DNA of 64,000 nucleotides from Sorangium cellulosum (GTDB lineage Bacteria; Myxococcota_A; Polyangia; Polyangiales; Polyangiaceae), in the NCBI RefSeq assembly GCF_002950945.1, contig NZ_CP012673.1, positions 10,988,501-11,052,500 of the forward strand, written 5' to 3'. Every line of letters starts with the position of its first letter. The first letter of the stretch is position 1. The notes under the pieces were generated by a model. That model was given only the letters and a program-made list of their open reading frames with translations, did no database searches and was not told the DNA's origin. Made by a program: the position numbers and the translations under genes. Positions 34,547 through 42,909 of this stretch are shown piece by piece.

Positions 34547-34579
34547 TTGCGTGAATATACACGGTCGTGCATAGTACAC
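34547..34579 (+). promoter_or_regulatory. Promoter with two GTG/CAC dyads upstream of arsR-like gene
   Basis: TTGCGT (34547-34552) and CATAGT (34570-34575) with a 17-base spacer would start RNA at about the ATG (34582), giving a leaderless mRNA. Dyads GTGAATATACAC (34551-34562) and GTGCATAGTACAC (34567-34579) overlap both hexamers, as expected of ArsR autorepression. Confidence 0.45.
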
Positions 34580-34581
34580 CC

Positions 34582-34932
34582 ATGCCCAGCTCGGAGTTGT
34601 TCGAAGTGCTGGCCGACCCGACGCGGCGTCTCCTCGTGGAGGCGCTGCTCGACGGCGAGCGCGCGGTCGGTGAGCTCGTCGAGCTCGTCTCGATCCAGCA
34701 GTCCGGCGTCTCGCGCCATCTGCGGATCCTCGGGGAGGCCGGGTTCGTCGCGGTGCGGGCGGAAGGCACGAAGCGCCTCTACTCGCTGCGCCCGGAGCCT
34801 TTCCGGCAGCTCGACGACTGGGTGGGGCGCTATCGGTCGCTCTGGGAGAAGCGCCTGGATCGCTTCGGCGAGGCGCTCGAAGCGAGACGAACGGCGCGGA
34901 AGAGCGGGACTACGAAAGGACGAAGTGAATGA
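34582..34932 (+). CDS. ArsR-family repressor, first ArsR-SRPBCC pair
   Basis: 116 residues from ATG 34582; an in-frame GTG at 34567 would add five residues. Winged helix: LFEVLADPTRRLLVEALLDGERAVGELVELVSIQQSGVSRHLRIL with a wing VAVRAEGTKRLYSL. No Cys pair for metal sensing, so it belongs to the ArsR group paired with SRPBCC proteins rather than to metal sensors. Its stop overlaps the next start as ATGA. Probably represses its own operon. Confidence 0.92.
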   Translation: MPSSELFEVLADPTRRLLVEALLDGERAVGELVELVSIQQSGVSRHLRILGEAGFVAVRAEGTKRLYSLRPEPFRQLDDWVGRYRSLWEKRLDRFGEALEARRTARKSGTTKGRSE

Positions 34933-35414
34933 ACGCGACAGCCGAAAAAGCCAGCATCCTCGTCGAACGCACCTACCCGGCCTCGGTCTCCGAGCTCTGG
35001 GAGCTCTGGGCGACCAAGGACGGTTTCGAATCCTGGTGGGGTCCGGAGGGATTCCGGGTCGAGGTCCATGCGCTCGAGCCGAAGGAAAACGGGCTTCTCC
35101 ATTACACGATGATCGCCGACTCCCCGGAGATGATCGAGGCCATGAAGCGCGGCGGGCAGCCGACGTCCCACGAGGTGCGCGCCCGATTCAGCGCTTTCTC
35201 GCCGCAGAAGAGCCTCACCATCACGAGCGTCATCGACTTTCTCCCGGGCGTCGAGGCGTACGAGAGCAACATCGAAGTCCTCTTCACCCCGCTGGCGCAC
35301 GGCGCGCACATGGCCGTGACGCTCCACGCGATGCACGATGCGCACTTCACGGAGATGCAGAGAGCCGGCTTCACCAGCCAGCTCGGAAAACTCGACAAGC
35401 GCTACGCGAAGTAG
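34929..35414 (+). CDS. SRPBCC / AHSA1-domain protein
   Basis: 161 residues covering one SRPBCC (START-like) domain: ILVERTYPASVSELWELWATKDGFESWWGP at the N-terminus, and the long C-terminal helix QRAGFTSQLGKLDKRYAK. Homologous Ahsa1-like proteins pair with ArsR regulators and bind hydrophobic ligands in a helix-grip cavity; the ligand is unknown. Translationally coupled to the ArsR gene by a 4-base overlap. Confidence 0.9.
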   Translation: MNATAEKASILVERTYPASVSELWELWATKDGFESWWGPEGFRVEVHALEPKENGLLHYTMIADSPEMIEAMKRGGQPTSHEVRARFSAFSPQKSLTITSVIDFLPGVEAYESNIEVLFTPLAHGAHMAVTLHAMHDAHFTEMQRAGFTSQLGKLDKRYAK

Positions 35415-35564
35415 GTTCCCTCGCGGGAGGCTCCCCGGCTCCGGCGGTCCCTCGCGCGCGGAGGGCCGCCCGCCGCGCGCGAGGCCGCCCGCGGCCCCGC
35501 GGCGGATCACACCGCCCGCGCGTCGCCCCCACCACCGAGGCGCGCCGTGGGGCTTGACGGACGC

Positions 35565-35580
35565 GTAACAGATCGGTTAC
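35565..35580. promoter_or_regulatory. Operator-like dyad upstream of second ArsR gene
   Basis: GTAAC and GTTAC separated by six bases, 11 bases before ATG 35592. A TTGACG at 35554-35559 lies just upstream, so the dyad would cover the -10 region. Probable ArsR autoregulation. Confidence 0.45.
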
Positions 35581-35591
35581 ACATCACTCCG

Positions 35592-35969
35592 ATGGACGCG
35601 GTTGCCCAGGCGCTGGCCGATCCGACGCGACGGGAGATCCTGCGGATCTTGCGCGATCGCACCGCCTCGGCGGGCAGCATCGCCCGCGCGTTTCCGGTCA
35701 GCCGCCCGGCGATCAGCCGGCACCTCCGCGTCCTGCGCGAAGCGGGCCTGGTGCGCGATGTCCCGCGCGGGCGCGAGCGCGAGTACCGCCTCGAGCTCGG
35801 TGCGCTCGCCGAGCTCGAGGCGTTCCTGCGCGAGCTGCACGGAGAGAGCCCGTGGCACCGCCGGTTCGACGCGCTCGAGACCGAGGTTCACCGCGTGCGT
35901 CGAGAGCGGCGCCAGGCCGCCATCGCCCCGTCCCACAACGACACGAAACGCAAGAAGGAGACAGCATGA
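35592..35969 (+). CDS. ArsR-family repressor, second ArsR-SRPBCC pair
   Basis: 125 residues from ATG 35592. Winged helix: QALADPTRREILRILRDRTASAGSIARAFPVSRPAISRHLRVL, wing VRDVPRGREREYRL. No metal-binding Cys pair. It overlaps the following SRPBCC gene as ATGA, the same architecture as the pair 1 kb upstream. The two regulators differ clearly in sequence, so this is not a recent duplication. Confidence 0.92.
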   Translation: MDAVAQALADPTRREILRILRDRTASAGSIARAFPVSRPAISRHLRVLREAGLVRDVPRGREREYRLELGALAELEAFLRELHGESPWHRRFDALETEVHRVRRERRQAAIAPSHNDTKRKKETA

Positions 35970-36469
35970 GCCCGAGGCCCAGCGGCCGCGTCCGCGACAC
36001 GGCGACAGGCGCCGATCTCGTCATCACGCGCAGCTTTCGCGCCCCCATCGAGGACGTCTGGCAAAGCGTCACCGCCTCGAAGAGCACGGCGCGCTGGATC
36101 GGACCGTGGGAGGGCGAGGCCGGGCCCGGCAAGACGGTGCGCCTCCAGATGGCGTTCGAGAAGGGGGCGCCGTCGTGCAATGTCTCGATCGACGCGTGCG
36201 AGCCGCCGCATCACCTCGCGGTCTCGATGAAGGACGACTACGGCGACTGGCGGCTCGAGCTCTCGCTCACGACCAAGGGCGAGACCACCGAGCTCACCTT
36301 CGTCCAGCACCTCACCGATCCAGCGCTCGCCGGCGACACCGGGCCGGGCTGGGAGTACTACCTCGACATGCTCGTCGCCTCCCGGCTCGGCGAGCCGCTG
36401 CCGGACTTCGCCAGCTACTACCCGGCGCAGCGCGATTATTACCTGGGCGACGCGCGCACGAAGGACTGA
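35966..36469 (+). CDS. SRPBCC / AHSA1-domain protein
   Basis: 167 residues from ATG 35966. ADLVITRSFRAPIEDVWQSV at the N-terminus and GPGWEYYLDMLVASRLGEPL near the C-terminus are typical of Ahsa1-like SRPBCC proteins. Coupled to the preceding ArsR gene. A ligand-binding or small catalytic role is possible; none is defined by sequence. Confidence 0.9.
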   Translation: MSPRPSGRVRDTATGADLVITRSFRAPIEDVWQSVTASKSTARWIGPWEGEAGPGKTVRLQMAFEKGAPSCNVSIDACEPPHHLAVSMKDDYGDWRLELSLTTKGETTELTFVQHLTDPALAGDTGPGWEYYLDMLVASRLGEPLPDFASYYPAQRDYYLGDARTKD

Positions 36470-36538
36470 GGCGCGACATGTCGGTCTGCCGCCGACCCAC
36501 ATCCGCCCCATGGAACATCGCGGACGGTATTGCTTCGC

Positions 36539-37498
36539 CTACCTGGATTCGACCCGTCCGAGCGGGTTGGCTGCGCCCGTCAGCGCGTCTTGCGCTTCCT
36601 GCCAGGCGGGGTCTCCGGGGTAGAGCGCGCTGCGGAGATAGGCCCAGGTGAGAAGCTGGACGGCGGCCACCCGCTCGGGGTTCTCGTCCGTGGTCTCGGC
36701 GACGTCATAACCCGAGACGCCGCCCAGCCCGTGCCCCGCGTCGAACAGGGTGACCAGGGACTTGGGGCTCGGGGAGAGGAAGTAGGGATCGGCGTGCCAG
36801 TCGGCGCCGGCGACCGTCAGGTGGGGAGAGGCGTCCTTGTCGCCGGCGACCACGAGCGCGGGCGTCGTCATCCTGGAGAAGTCGATGGTGGAGAAGATGG
36901 GATAGTTCTTGGCCGCGAACTCGCTGAGGGCGTCGCCTCTGCCGGGCGCCGCGAGCAGCACGCCCGCCTTGATCCGTGGCTCGGCGAGGTTCACTTCCGT
37001 TCCGTCGTGGGGATCCTTGAGCCGCGCGCCGAGCAGCAGGCTCGCGGTGTGCCCGCCCATCGAGTGCCCGACGACGGCCACCTTGCTCCGGTCCAGACGC
37101 CCGGCGAGCGCAGCGACGGCGCCCTCGACCGCGTCGAGCTGGTCGAGGATGCGCTTCATGTCCTCGGCCCGCGATCGCCAGTACAGCGGCGCCTCGGGGT
37201 GATCGGAGCTCCTGAAGGGGAGCGTCTTCGAGTCGAGGTGGGTGGGCTGGATCACGACGAAGCCGTGCGCCGCCAAGTAGCTGGCGAGCGGGGCGTAGCC
37301 GTTCAACGAGGAGAGGTGGTTGGAGGGACCGTGGCCGTGCGAGAGCAAGAGGATGGGCAGGTCACTTCCGGTCATGGGCGCGGAGACGCGCACCTGGAGA
37401 TCGACGGCGCGGCCGGGGGTTGGCAGCACGACGGGGCTGACCGAGAGGACCGGCGTGGGTGCACTGCGGGCGTCGGCTGCGGGAGTCGGTTGTCTCAT
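36539..37498 (-). CDS. Alpha/beta hydrolase, PAF-acetylhydrolase/dienelactone type
   Basis: 319 residues. LPILLLSHGHGPSNH forms the oxyanion region, VGHSMGGHTA holds the nucleophilic Ser, DKDAS is a likely acid position and FDAGHGLGG gives the catalytic His. Resembles predicted dienelactone hydrolase or chlorophyllase-like esterases. No signal peptide. It follows the truncated SDR gene by 34 bases on the same strand and is probably cotranscribed with it, divergent from an AraC regulator. Confidence 0.85.
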   Translation of the reverse strand: MRQPTPAADARSAPTPVLSVSPVVLPTPGRAVDLQVRVSAPMTGSDLPILLLSHGHGPSNHLSSLNGYAPLASYLAAHGFVVIQPTHLDSKTLPFRSSDHPEAPLYWRSRAEDMKRILDQLDAVEGAVAALAGRLDRSKVAVVGHSMGGHTASLLLGARLKDPHDGTEVNLAEPRIKAGVLLAAPGRGDALSEFAAKNYPIFSTIDFSRMTTPALVVAGDKDASPHLTVAGADWHADPYFLSPSPKSLVTLFDAGHGLGGVSGYDVAETTDENPERVAAVQLLTWAYLRSALYPGDPAWQEAQDALTGAANPLGRVESR

Positions 37499-37531
37499 GA
37501 TGTTGATTTCCTTTCGTGGGCTCGTCCAGCC

Positions 37532-37768
37532 TCAACCCGACTGCTTCTCCATGTACTGCTGCACGTCGTCGCGCTTCATCACGTCGGCGACGACGGCGTG
37601 GGCCTGGTACCCACAGCGCCTGACCACCTCGCCGAGCGGGCCGGCGCGGCGCGCGGCGAGCACGGCCGATGCGCCGCGCCGCGCGAGCTCCTCGGCGGCC
37701 GCAGCGCCGGCACCCCCGCTCGCCCCGGTGACAACAACGACGTGGTCTGCAAAATCTCGGTCGCTCAT
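37532..37768 (-). pseudogene. Truncated short-chain dehydrogenase (N-terminal third only)
   Basis: 78 residues from ATG 37768. VVVVTGASGGAGAAAAEELARRGA is the TGxxxGxG NAD(P)-binding motif and AVVADV is the second strand with its Asp. It stops after EKQSG, where a normal SDR (about 250 residues) would continue to the Ser-Tyr-Lys site. The rest is absent from all frames before the hydrolase gene 34 bases on, so an internal deletion is likely. It cannot be catalytic alone. Confidence 0.75.
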
Positions 37769-37888
37769 GCTGTACCTCCACCGCATTCGTACGTCCCGCC
37801 GCCGCCCTCCGATTGGAAGAACCGGACATTTTCATCGCTCCTTCCGCGCCGGCTTGAACGACCCGAGTGGGCGCGCTAGACTACGACG

Positions 37889-38731
37889 GTGCCGCGCACG
37901 ATGGACTCTGCCGCCGTGACGTCCTCGCTCTCCCGCTTCATCGAGGACGTTCGCACTGTGGTGCCAGTCGCTGGACGTGCATGTCACGTTGACCGGCTGC
38001 CCGACGGAAGAATGACCCTTGTCTTTCGGGTGCTCGAGGAGGGCCGGAGAGGGGATGTGACCGTCGCGGGCCCGCGGACGCGGGCGCTGTTCAAGAACAC
38101 GACCGGCGTCGCGTGGGCGGTCGTGCTTCAGTTCAAGCCAGGCTGGTCGGCGCCGCTGCTGGGCGTGGCGGCAAACGCGCTGACGGACCGGATCGTCCCG
38201 CTGGAGGACATCTGGGGTCGTTCGGGCGGCGACCTCTGCCTCGATCTGCTCGCGGCGCGGAGCCTGCCGGAGGTGCTTGACCGGCTCTCCCGCGCGATCG
38301 CCCTTCGTACACACCAGGCCTCCGAACCGGCGTCGGCGCGGCTCGCTCGCCAGGCGGTTCGCTTGCTCGAAGGAGACGAGGTCCGGGTGGAGAGCGTGGC
38401 GGAGCGGCTTGGCGTCACCGCGCGGCATCTTCGCCGCGCCTTCACGGAGAGCGTCGGCATCGGGCCAAAGGATTTCGCGCGGACCGTTCGCCTGCAGCGC
38501 GCCGTGCGGATGGCGGCGACCTCGAAGGACTGGGGGCGCATCGCCGCGGACGCGGGTTATTACGACCAGGCGCACCTCATCGCCGACTTCCGGGAGCTCG
38601 TCGGGCTCACACCGGGCGCCTTCCTGAAGCGCGCGGACGATAGGGGCGTTCGGTCCGGCTCCGGCAAGGCGGAGGCCGGTCTCCGCGGCATCACGGGGCG
38701 ACTCGGGCTCGACGTCCAGCACCCGACGTGA
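37889..38731 (+). CDS. AraC-family regulator with N-terminal sensor domain
   Basis: 280 residues from GTG 37889 (ATG 37901 also possible). Residues 1-~150 are a sensor domain (GDVTVAGPRTRALFKNTTGVAWAVVLQFKPGWSAPLLG) of the type found in DUF6597-containing regulators. The C-terminus has two HTH motifs (VESVAERLGVTARHLRRAFTESVGIGPKDF; WGRIAADAGYYDQAHLIADFRELVGLTPGAF). Divergent from the SDR-remnant/hydrolase pair, its likely target. Confidence 0.9.
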   Translation: MPRTMDSAAVTSSLSRFIEDVRTVVPVAGRACHVDRLPDGRMTLVFRVLEEGRRGDVTVAGPRTRALFKNTTGVAWAVVLQFKPGWSAPLLGVAANALTDRIVPLEDIWGRSGGDLCLDLLAARSLPEVLDRLSRAIALRTHQASEPASARLARQAVRLLEGDEVRVESVAERLGVTARHLRRAFTESVGIGPKDFARTVRLQRAVRMAATSKDWGRIAADAGYYDQAHLIADFRELVGLTPGAFLKRADDRGVRSGSGKAEAGLRGITGRLGLDVQHPT

Positions 38732-38857
38732 GCTCCCGCGCCGGGGCGATGGGCGCTGACGTTTCCGTTCCCGTGGCGGCGGACGCCGCGCCGTCGGAGC
38801 TCCCGCTGGCTCGGCGGGCAGCAGAGCTCGGATCTCGCGGCCGTGAGCGGCCAGGGT

Positions 38858-39778
38858 TCAAGGCGGCGAGAAAGGGCCGAAGAATCCAGCGATCAACGTC
38901 AGAGCGCCCGCGCCGTCGACGAAGCCGACATCCATCCCGTCGAGCGGGGGCATGTCAGCACCCTCGATGCGCCAGAGAAAATGCACGAGGCCGTGAGCCT
39001 CGAGCGCCCCGCTGGCCGGTGCGAGGGTCGCCCCCGGCAAGGCCGACTGGAACGCTGCGATGGTCCCGTCGAGGCCGGGTCGCCCCGTGACGTCGGCGGT
39101 CGGATCGACGTAGCGCGCGCTGTCCGCCCAGCACTGCTCGATCAGCGCCGCGCGCCCCTCCTCCCCTTCCATCCACGCCTGCTGGTACACTCGGAGCACC
39201 GGCGAGGTCGACGCCGGATCGGAGGGCGGCGGAGCGGCGAGCGCGAGCCAGGAGGCCAGCCCCTCCTCCCCGACGGCGCCGAAGAGCACGCTGTTCTCGT
39301 CGCCTCGCCGCACCAGCACGCGGAACACGTCGTGGTGTGAGTCGACCTTGGATTCGATGATCCAGGGCCCGCCGTCGAGCAGCGCTCGGGGCGCGTCGGC
39401 CGCCTCGCTCCGCCCCTGCGCGTCGACGTAGAACACCTCCGGCCCGAGGTGCGCCGCCAGCGTCGCCTCGTCGCCGTCGGACAGCGCTCGCGTCAGCGAG
39501 TCGACCAGCGGCGCCGCCAGGGGGTTCGCCCCTGAGGCGGGCGCGCCACCCCCCTGCCCCGCCGACCCGCCTGAACCGCCCGAGCCGTCCCCGGCTCCAC
39601 CTCCGCCCGCCGTGCCGACGCTGGTGCCGCTCGCCGCGCCTGCGCCGCTCGTGCCGCCGTCGTCGCCGCAGGCGGGCTGCAAACCGAGAAGGGCGAGCGC
39701 GCCGACCGCGGCAACGCGCGGGCATCCTGTCCGGAACCAGAGACTCCTCTGCTTGTTCTTCACGACGTACATCTCCAT
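38858..39778 (-). CDS. Lipoprotein with SnoaL-like (NTF2-fold) domain
   Basis: 306 residues from ATG 39778 (MEMYVVKN; ATG 39772 possible). Signal peptide with lipobox LQPAC, then a Gly/Ser linker. The C-terminal half fits two SnoaL-like units: DSLTRALSDGDEATLAAHLGPEVFYVD and VYQQAWMEGEEGRAALIEQCWADSARYVDP, ending TLIAGFFGPF. NTF2-fold proteins bind small hydrophobic ligands or act as cyclases or isomerases. A doubled domain on a lipoprotein is unusual. Function unknown. Confidence 0.78.
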   Translation of the reverse strand: MEMYVVKNKQRSLWFRTGCPRVAAVGALALLGLQPACGDDGGTSGAGAASGTSVGTAGGGGAGDGSGGSGGSAGQGGGAPASGANPLAAPLVDSLTRALSDGDEATLAAHLGPEVFYVDAQGRSEAADAPRALLDGGPWIIESKVDSHHDVFRVLVRRGDENSVLFGAVGEEGLASWLALAAPPPSDPASTSPVLRVYQQAWMEGEEGRAALIEQCWADSARYVDPTADVTGRPGLDGTIAAFQSALPGATLAPASGALEAHGLVHFLWRIEGADMPPLDGMDVGFVDGAGALTLIAGFFGPFSPP

Positions 39779-39957
39779 GCCCCTCGCCGCGCGCGCTCCG
39801 TGCGCGCCGCCGCAGGGGGACGACGCCCAACCCATGACATCGGCGCGCGGCGCGCGCTCTCGCCATCGGCCGGGCGGGGCGATCGCCGCGACGAACGGCA
39901 GGTACAGCGGCGTGAGCGGCGGCGCGATCGATCAGCTGTCCGCTGGCGAAAACCCAG

Positions 39958-40845
39958 CTATGCTCGCGCGAAGTACGTGCCGTGCTCGAGGTCGGCGAGC
40001 AGGCCTGCCTGCTCGGGTTTCCAGCCGAACCGCGCCTGCGTGAGCGCGCTCGACGCGGGGGTGTCGAGCGCGAAGAACGCGCCGAGCCAGCCGAAGTGCT
40101 CCTTCGGGACCGACTCGACCGGCAGGCCGAGCTTGCGACCGATCACGCCGGCGATGTCGCGGGTCGGGATGCCCTCGTCGGCGACCGCGTGCAGTCGCGC
40201 GCCGGCCGGCGCCTCCTCGAGCGCGAGCACGAACAGCCGCGCGGCGTCGAGCCGGTGCACCGCGGGCCACCGGTTCTCGCCGTCACCGATGTACCCGGAG
40301 CGCCCGGTCTTGCGCGCGATCTCGATCAACATCGGGACGAACCCGTGGTCGCCATCCCCGTGGACCGACGGCGGCAGCCGCAGCGAGGACACGCGCACGC
40401 CGCGGCTCGCGAACGAGAGGGCGAGCTGCTCGGACGCGGCCCGCGGGCCATCGGTCGACGTGTCGGGCGCCTCGTCCTCGGTGCGGACGCGGCCCTGCGT
40501 GAAGCGCGCGGCGCCGGAGGTGATGACGAGCGGGCGCTCGGAGCCTGCGAGCGCGCTGCCGAGCGCCTCGATCGCGCCGCGGTCCTTCTCGCAGTTACCG
40601 GCGTAGTCGTTGAAGTCGTCGTGGGAGAACGCGCAGTGGATCACCCCGTCGCAGGAGGCGGCGCCGCGGCGCAGGCTGTCGAGATCCGTGAGCGAGCCGC
40701 GTTGCACGTCGACGCCGGCGGCGGCGAGCCTTTCGGCCGACGCATCCGAGCGCGCGAGGCCGAGCACGCGGTGGCCGGCGCGGACGAGCTCGGGGACGAT
40801 GGCGGATCCGATGAAGCCGCTGGCTCCGGTGAGGAAGATGCGCAT
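39958..40845 (-). CDS. NAD-dependent epimerase/dehydratase (extended SDR)
   Basis: 295 residues from ATG 40845. MRIFLTGASGFIGSAIVPEL is the GxxGxxG Rossmann motif. It resembles atypical SDR5/NAD-epimerase-like proteins in which the YxxxK site is altered: the expected segment (DGPRAASEQLALSFASRG) has no Tyr three residues before a Lys. Other enzymes of this group are therefore divergent reductases or sensors. Divergent from an AraC regulator, with three 19-bp repeats between, and probably regulated by it. Confidence 0.85.
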   Translation of the reverse strand: MRIFLTGASGFIGSAIVPELVRAGHRVLGLARSDASAERLAAAGVDVQRGSLTDLDSLRRGAASCDGVIHCAFSHDDFNDYAGNCEKDRGAIEALGSALAGSERPLVITSGAARFTQGRVRTEDEAPDTSTDGPRAASEQLALSFASRGVRVSSLRLPPSVHGDGDHGFVPMLIEIARKTGRSGYIGDGENRWPAVHRLDAARLFVLALEEAPAGARLHAVADEGIPTRDIAGVIGRKLGLPVESVPKEHFGWLGAFFALDTPASSALTQARFGWKPEQAGLLADLEHGTYFARA

Positions 40846-40860
40846 GGGAAATCTCTCCTT

Positions 40861-40917
40861 GGCTCGCGATCCACTCCCTGGTTCGCGAGCCACTCCTTGG
40901 TTCGCGAGCCACCATGG
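40861..40917. repeat. Three 19-bp iterons with internal palindrome
   Basis: Units 40861-40879, 40880-40898 and 40899-40917 share the 12-bp core GGTTCGCGAGCC (first unit GGCTCGCGATCC), itself a near-palindrome. They fill the space between the divergent epimerase and AraC genes, just upstream of the epimerase start. The 19-bp period would place the sites on nearly one face of the helix. Confidence 0.75.
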
Positions 40918-40994
40918 CACCGCCGCGGCGCGCGCGAAATACACGGCCGTCTCCAGTTCTTGCCCGATCGTCTACGCGGGGCTAGGCTGCCACC

Positions 40995-41903
40995 GTGATC
41001 CCCGGGCGCGACCAGCTGAAGGACATCGTCGCGCGGTGGTGCCCCAGCGATGGCGTGCACGCCTCGCCGGTGCCCGGAATTTCTTGCATCAAAGTCTCGC
41101 GCCCGCAAAAGCGCGAGAAGCGGCACTGGCGCGCGTCGTTCTGCATCGTCGTACAGGGAACGAAGGAGATCCTGCTCGAGGGGCAGGTCTATCGCGAGCG
41201 CGAACCGCACTACATCGTCAGCCCGATCGACCTGCCGGTGACGAGCCGCGTCGCGGGCGTGTCGCCGGCGCAGCCGTTCTTGTGCCTGAAGATGGACTTC
41301 GATGCGGTCGCGCTGCGCGAGGTCGCGGCGCAGCTCGACCGCGCGCGGCCGGACGACCTCGAGCACCCGGGGCGCGCGATCTTCATCGGCAAGGCGAGCG
41401 ACCGTATGCTCGACGCGGCGATCCGGCTGGGCGCGCTGCTCGTGACCCCCGACGATGCGGCCGTGCTCGCGCCGCTCGTGGGCAAGGAGCTGATCTTTCA
41501 CCTGCTGAAAGGCCCCGACGGCCCGGCGATCCGCCAGCTCGTGCGCGCGGGCAGCCAGGCGCACCGCATCGCCGAGGCGGTCCATCACCTGCAGGCATCG
41601 CTCGCCGAGGACGTCGATATCGCCGCGCTCGCGCGCGCCGCAGGGATGAGCCGGGCGGCGTTCTTCAAGCGGTTCAAGGAGGCCACCGCGATGAGCCCGC
41701 TGCAGTACCAGAAGCGCCTGCGCCTGCTCGAGGCGCGCCGCCTGATGGTCGAAGAGGGCGTGGGCGCCGAGGCCTCGGCGTACCGCGTCGGCTACACGAG
41801 CGCCTCGCAGTTCAGCCGCGAGTACTCGCGCATGTTCGGCAACTCGCCGCTGCGCGATACCCGCGCGCTGAAGCAGGCGGCCGCGGTCGTCCAGGACATG
41901 TAG
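40995..41903 (+). CDS. AraC-family regulator (AraC_N sensor domain)
   Basis: 302 residues from GTG 40995. The N-terminal ~150 residues match the AraC_N domain (FCIVVQGTKEILLEGQVYR, SPIDLPVTSRV). The C-terminal HTH pair: DIAALARAAGMSRAAFFKRFKEATAMSPLQYQK and AEASAYRVGYTSASQFSREYSRMFGNSP. Such regulators usually activate a divergent dehydrogenase or epimerase gene, which matches the layout here. Confidence 0.92.
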   Translation: MIPGRDQLKDIVARWCPSDGVHASPVPGISCIKVSRPQKREKRHWRASFCIVVQGTKEILLEGQVYREREPHYIVSPIDLPVTSRVAGVSPAQPFLCLKMDFDAVALREVAAQLDRARPDDLEHPGRAIFIGKASDRMLDAAIRLGALLVTPDDAAVLAPLVGKELIFHLLKGPDGPAIRQLVRAGSQAHRIAEAVHHLQASLAEDVDIAALARAAGMSRAAFFKRFKEATAMSPLQYQKRLRLLEARRLMVEEGVGAEASAYRVGYTSASQFSREYSRMFGNSPLRDTRALKQAAAVVQDM

Positions 41904-41964
41904 TCCCACGACGTCTCGCCGGTGACGCCGGACGCCGCGGCTCGGGCCCGTGCCGGCGGCGCGC

Positions 41965-42909
41965 TCAGAAGTGCGGGACGAGGGCGTCGTACCACTTGTT
42001 CGCCATCTTCGCGGACCCGCTCGCGTTCGGGTGAACGCCGTCGCCGGTGTCCTGACCGGCGTTCGCGTTGAAGCCGGTCCACTGGTCCACGACGATGACC
42101 GGAGAGGCCGAGGTGCTCTTGCTCGAGGCCCAGCCAGGGATCTCGGCGTTGAGGGCCTGGACCCGACCTCCGCACCCCGGGCACGCACACGTCGAGCAGC
42201 TCGCCGTGTTGATCGGGTTCATCGGGATGATCTGGGCGACGAGCACCACGACCTCCGGGTTGTTCTTCCGGAGCTCGTCGACCACGACCGAGTAGGCGTC
42301 GAGGATGGTCTGTACCGGCTTGCTGCTCCACACGTCGTTCGTGCCGAAATGCATGAGCACGACGTCGGCCGGATTCGCGGAGCACCACGCCTCGAGCTCG
42401 CTGTACTTGCTGCCCGCGAGGTCCGTCACGAGATAGCCGCCGTGCCCCTCGCTGTCGCGATCGTAGCTCGCGGGACTGCAGCCGGAGTCGTTGGTCTGAC
42501 TTCCCACGAAGTCGAACTCCGTGTGACCGTTCTCGTTGAGCTTCTGCCAGAGCAGGGCGCGGTAGCAGCTCGAGCCGGTGATCGAGTCCCCGAGCGGGAG
42601 GATCCGGAGCTCGCGCATCTCGCCGCCCGAGCCGCCCGAGCCGCCCGAGCCGCCCGAGCCGCTCGAGCCGCTCGAGCCGCCCGAGCTCGCGCTGGTGCTG
42701 CTGGAGCTCGAGCTGGCGCTGCCCGAGACCGAGCTGCTGCTCGCGCCGGAGGTGCTCGAGCCGCTGCCCGTCCCGCCCTGCCCGCCTCCCCCCTCCTGAG
42801 GCTCGGAGCCCGAGTCTCCACACCCCGCGGAGAGAGCCCACGCGAGCGCCGCAGCCGAGAGCCAGAGCGCACCTCTCGGTGCGGAAGCCAATGAGCTAAA
42901 CCGGTTCAT
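41965..42909 (-). CDS. SGNH hydrolase lipoprotein, CE3 acetyl-xylan-esterase-like
   Basis: 314 residues from ATG 42909, preceded by GGAGGTTGGC. Signal peptide with lipobox SAGC, then a Ser/Gly linker. The esterase domain has LRILPLGDSITGSSCYR (block I Ser), HFGTNDVW (block III Asn) and DGVHPNASGS (block V Asp-His), the SGNH pattern. DFVGSQTND matches CE3-type acetyl xylan esterases. Likely removes acetyl groups from xylan at the cell surface, complementing the GH10 and GH43 enzymes. Confidence 0.88.
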   Translation of the reverse strand: MNRFSSLASAPRGALWLSAAALAWALSAGCGDSGSEPQEGGGGQGGTGSGSSTSGASSSSVSGSASSSSSSTSASSGGSSGSSGSGGSGGSGGSGGEMRELRILPLGDSITGSSCYRALLWQKLNENGHTEFDFVGSQTNDSGCSPASYDRDSEGHGGYLVTDLAGSKYSELEAWCSANPADVVLMHFGTNDVWSSKPVQTILDAYSVVVDELRKNNPEVVVLVAQIIPMNPINTASCSTCACPGCGGRVQALNAEIPGWASSKSTSASPVIVVDQWTGFNANAGQDTGDGVHPNASGSAKMANKWYDALVPHF

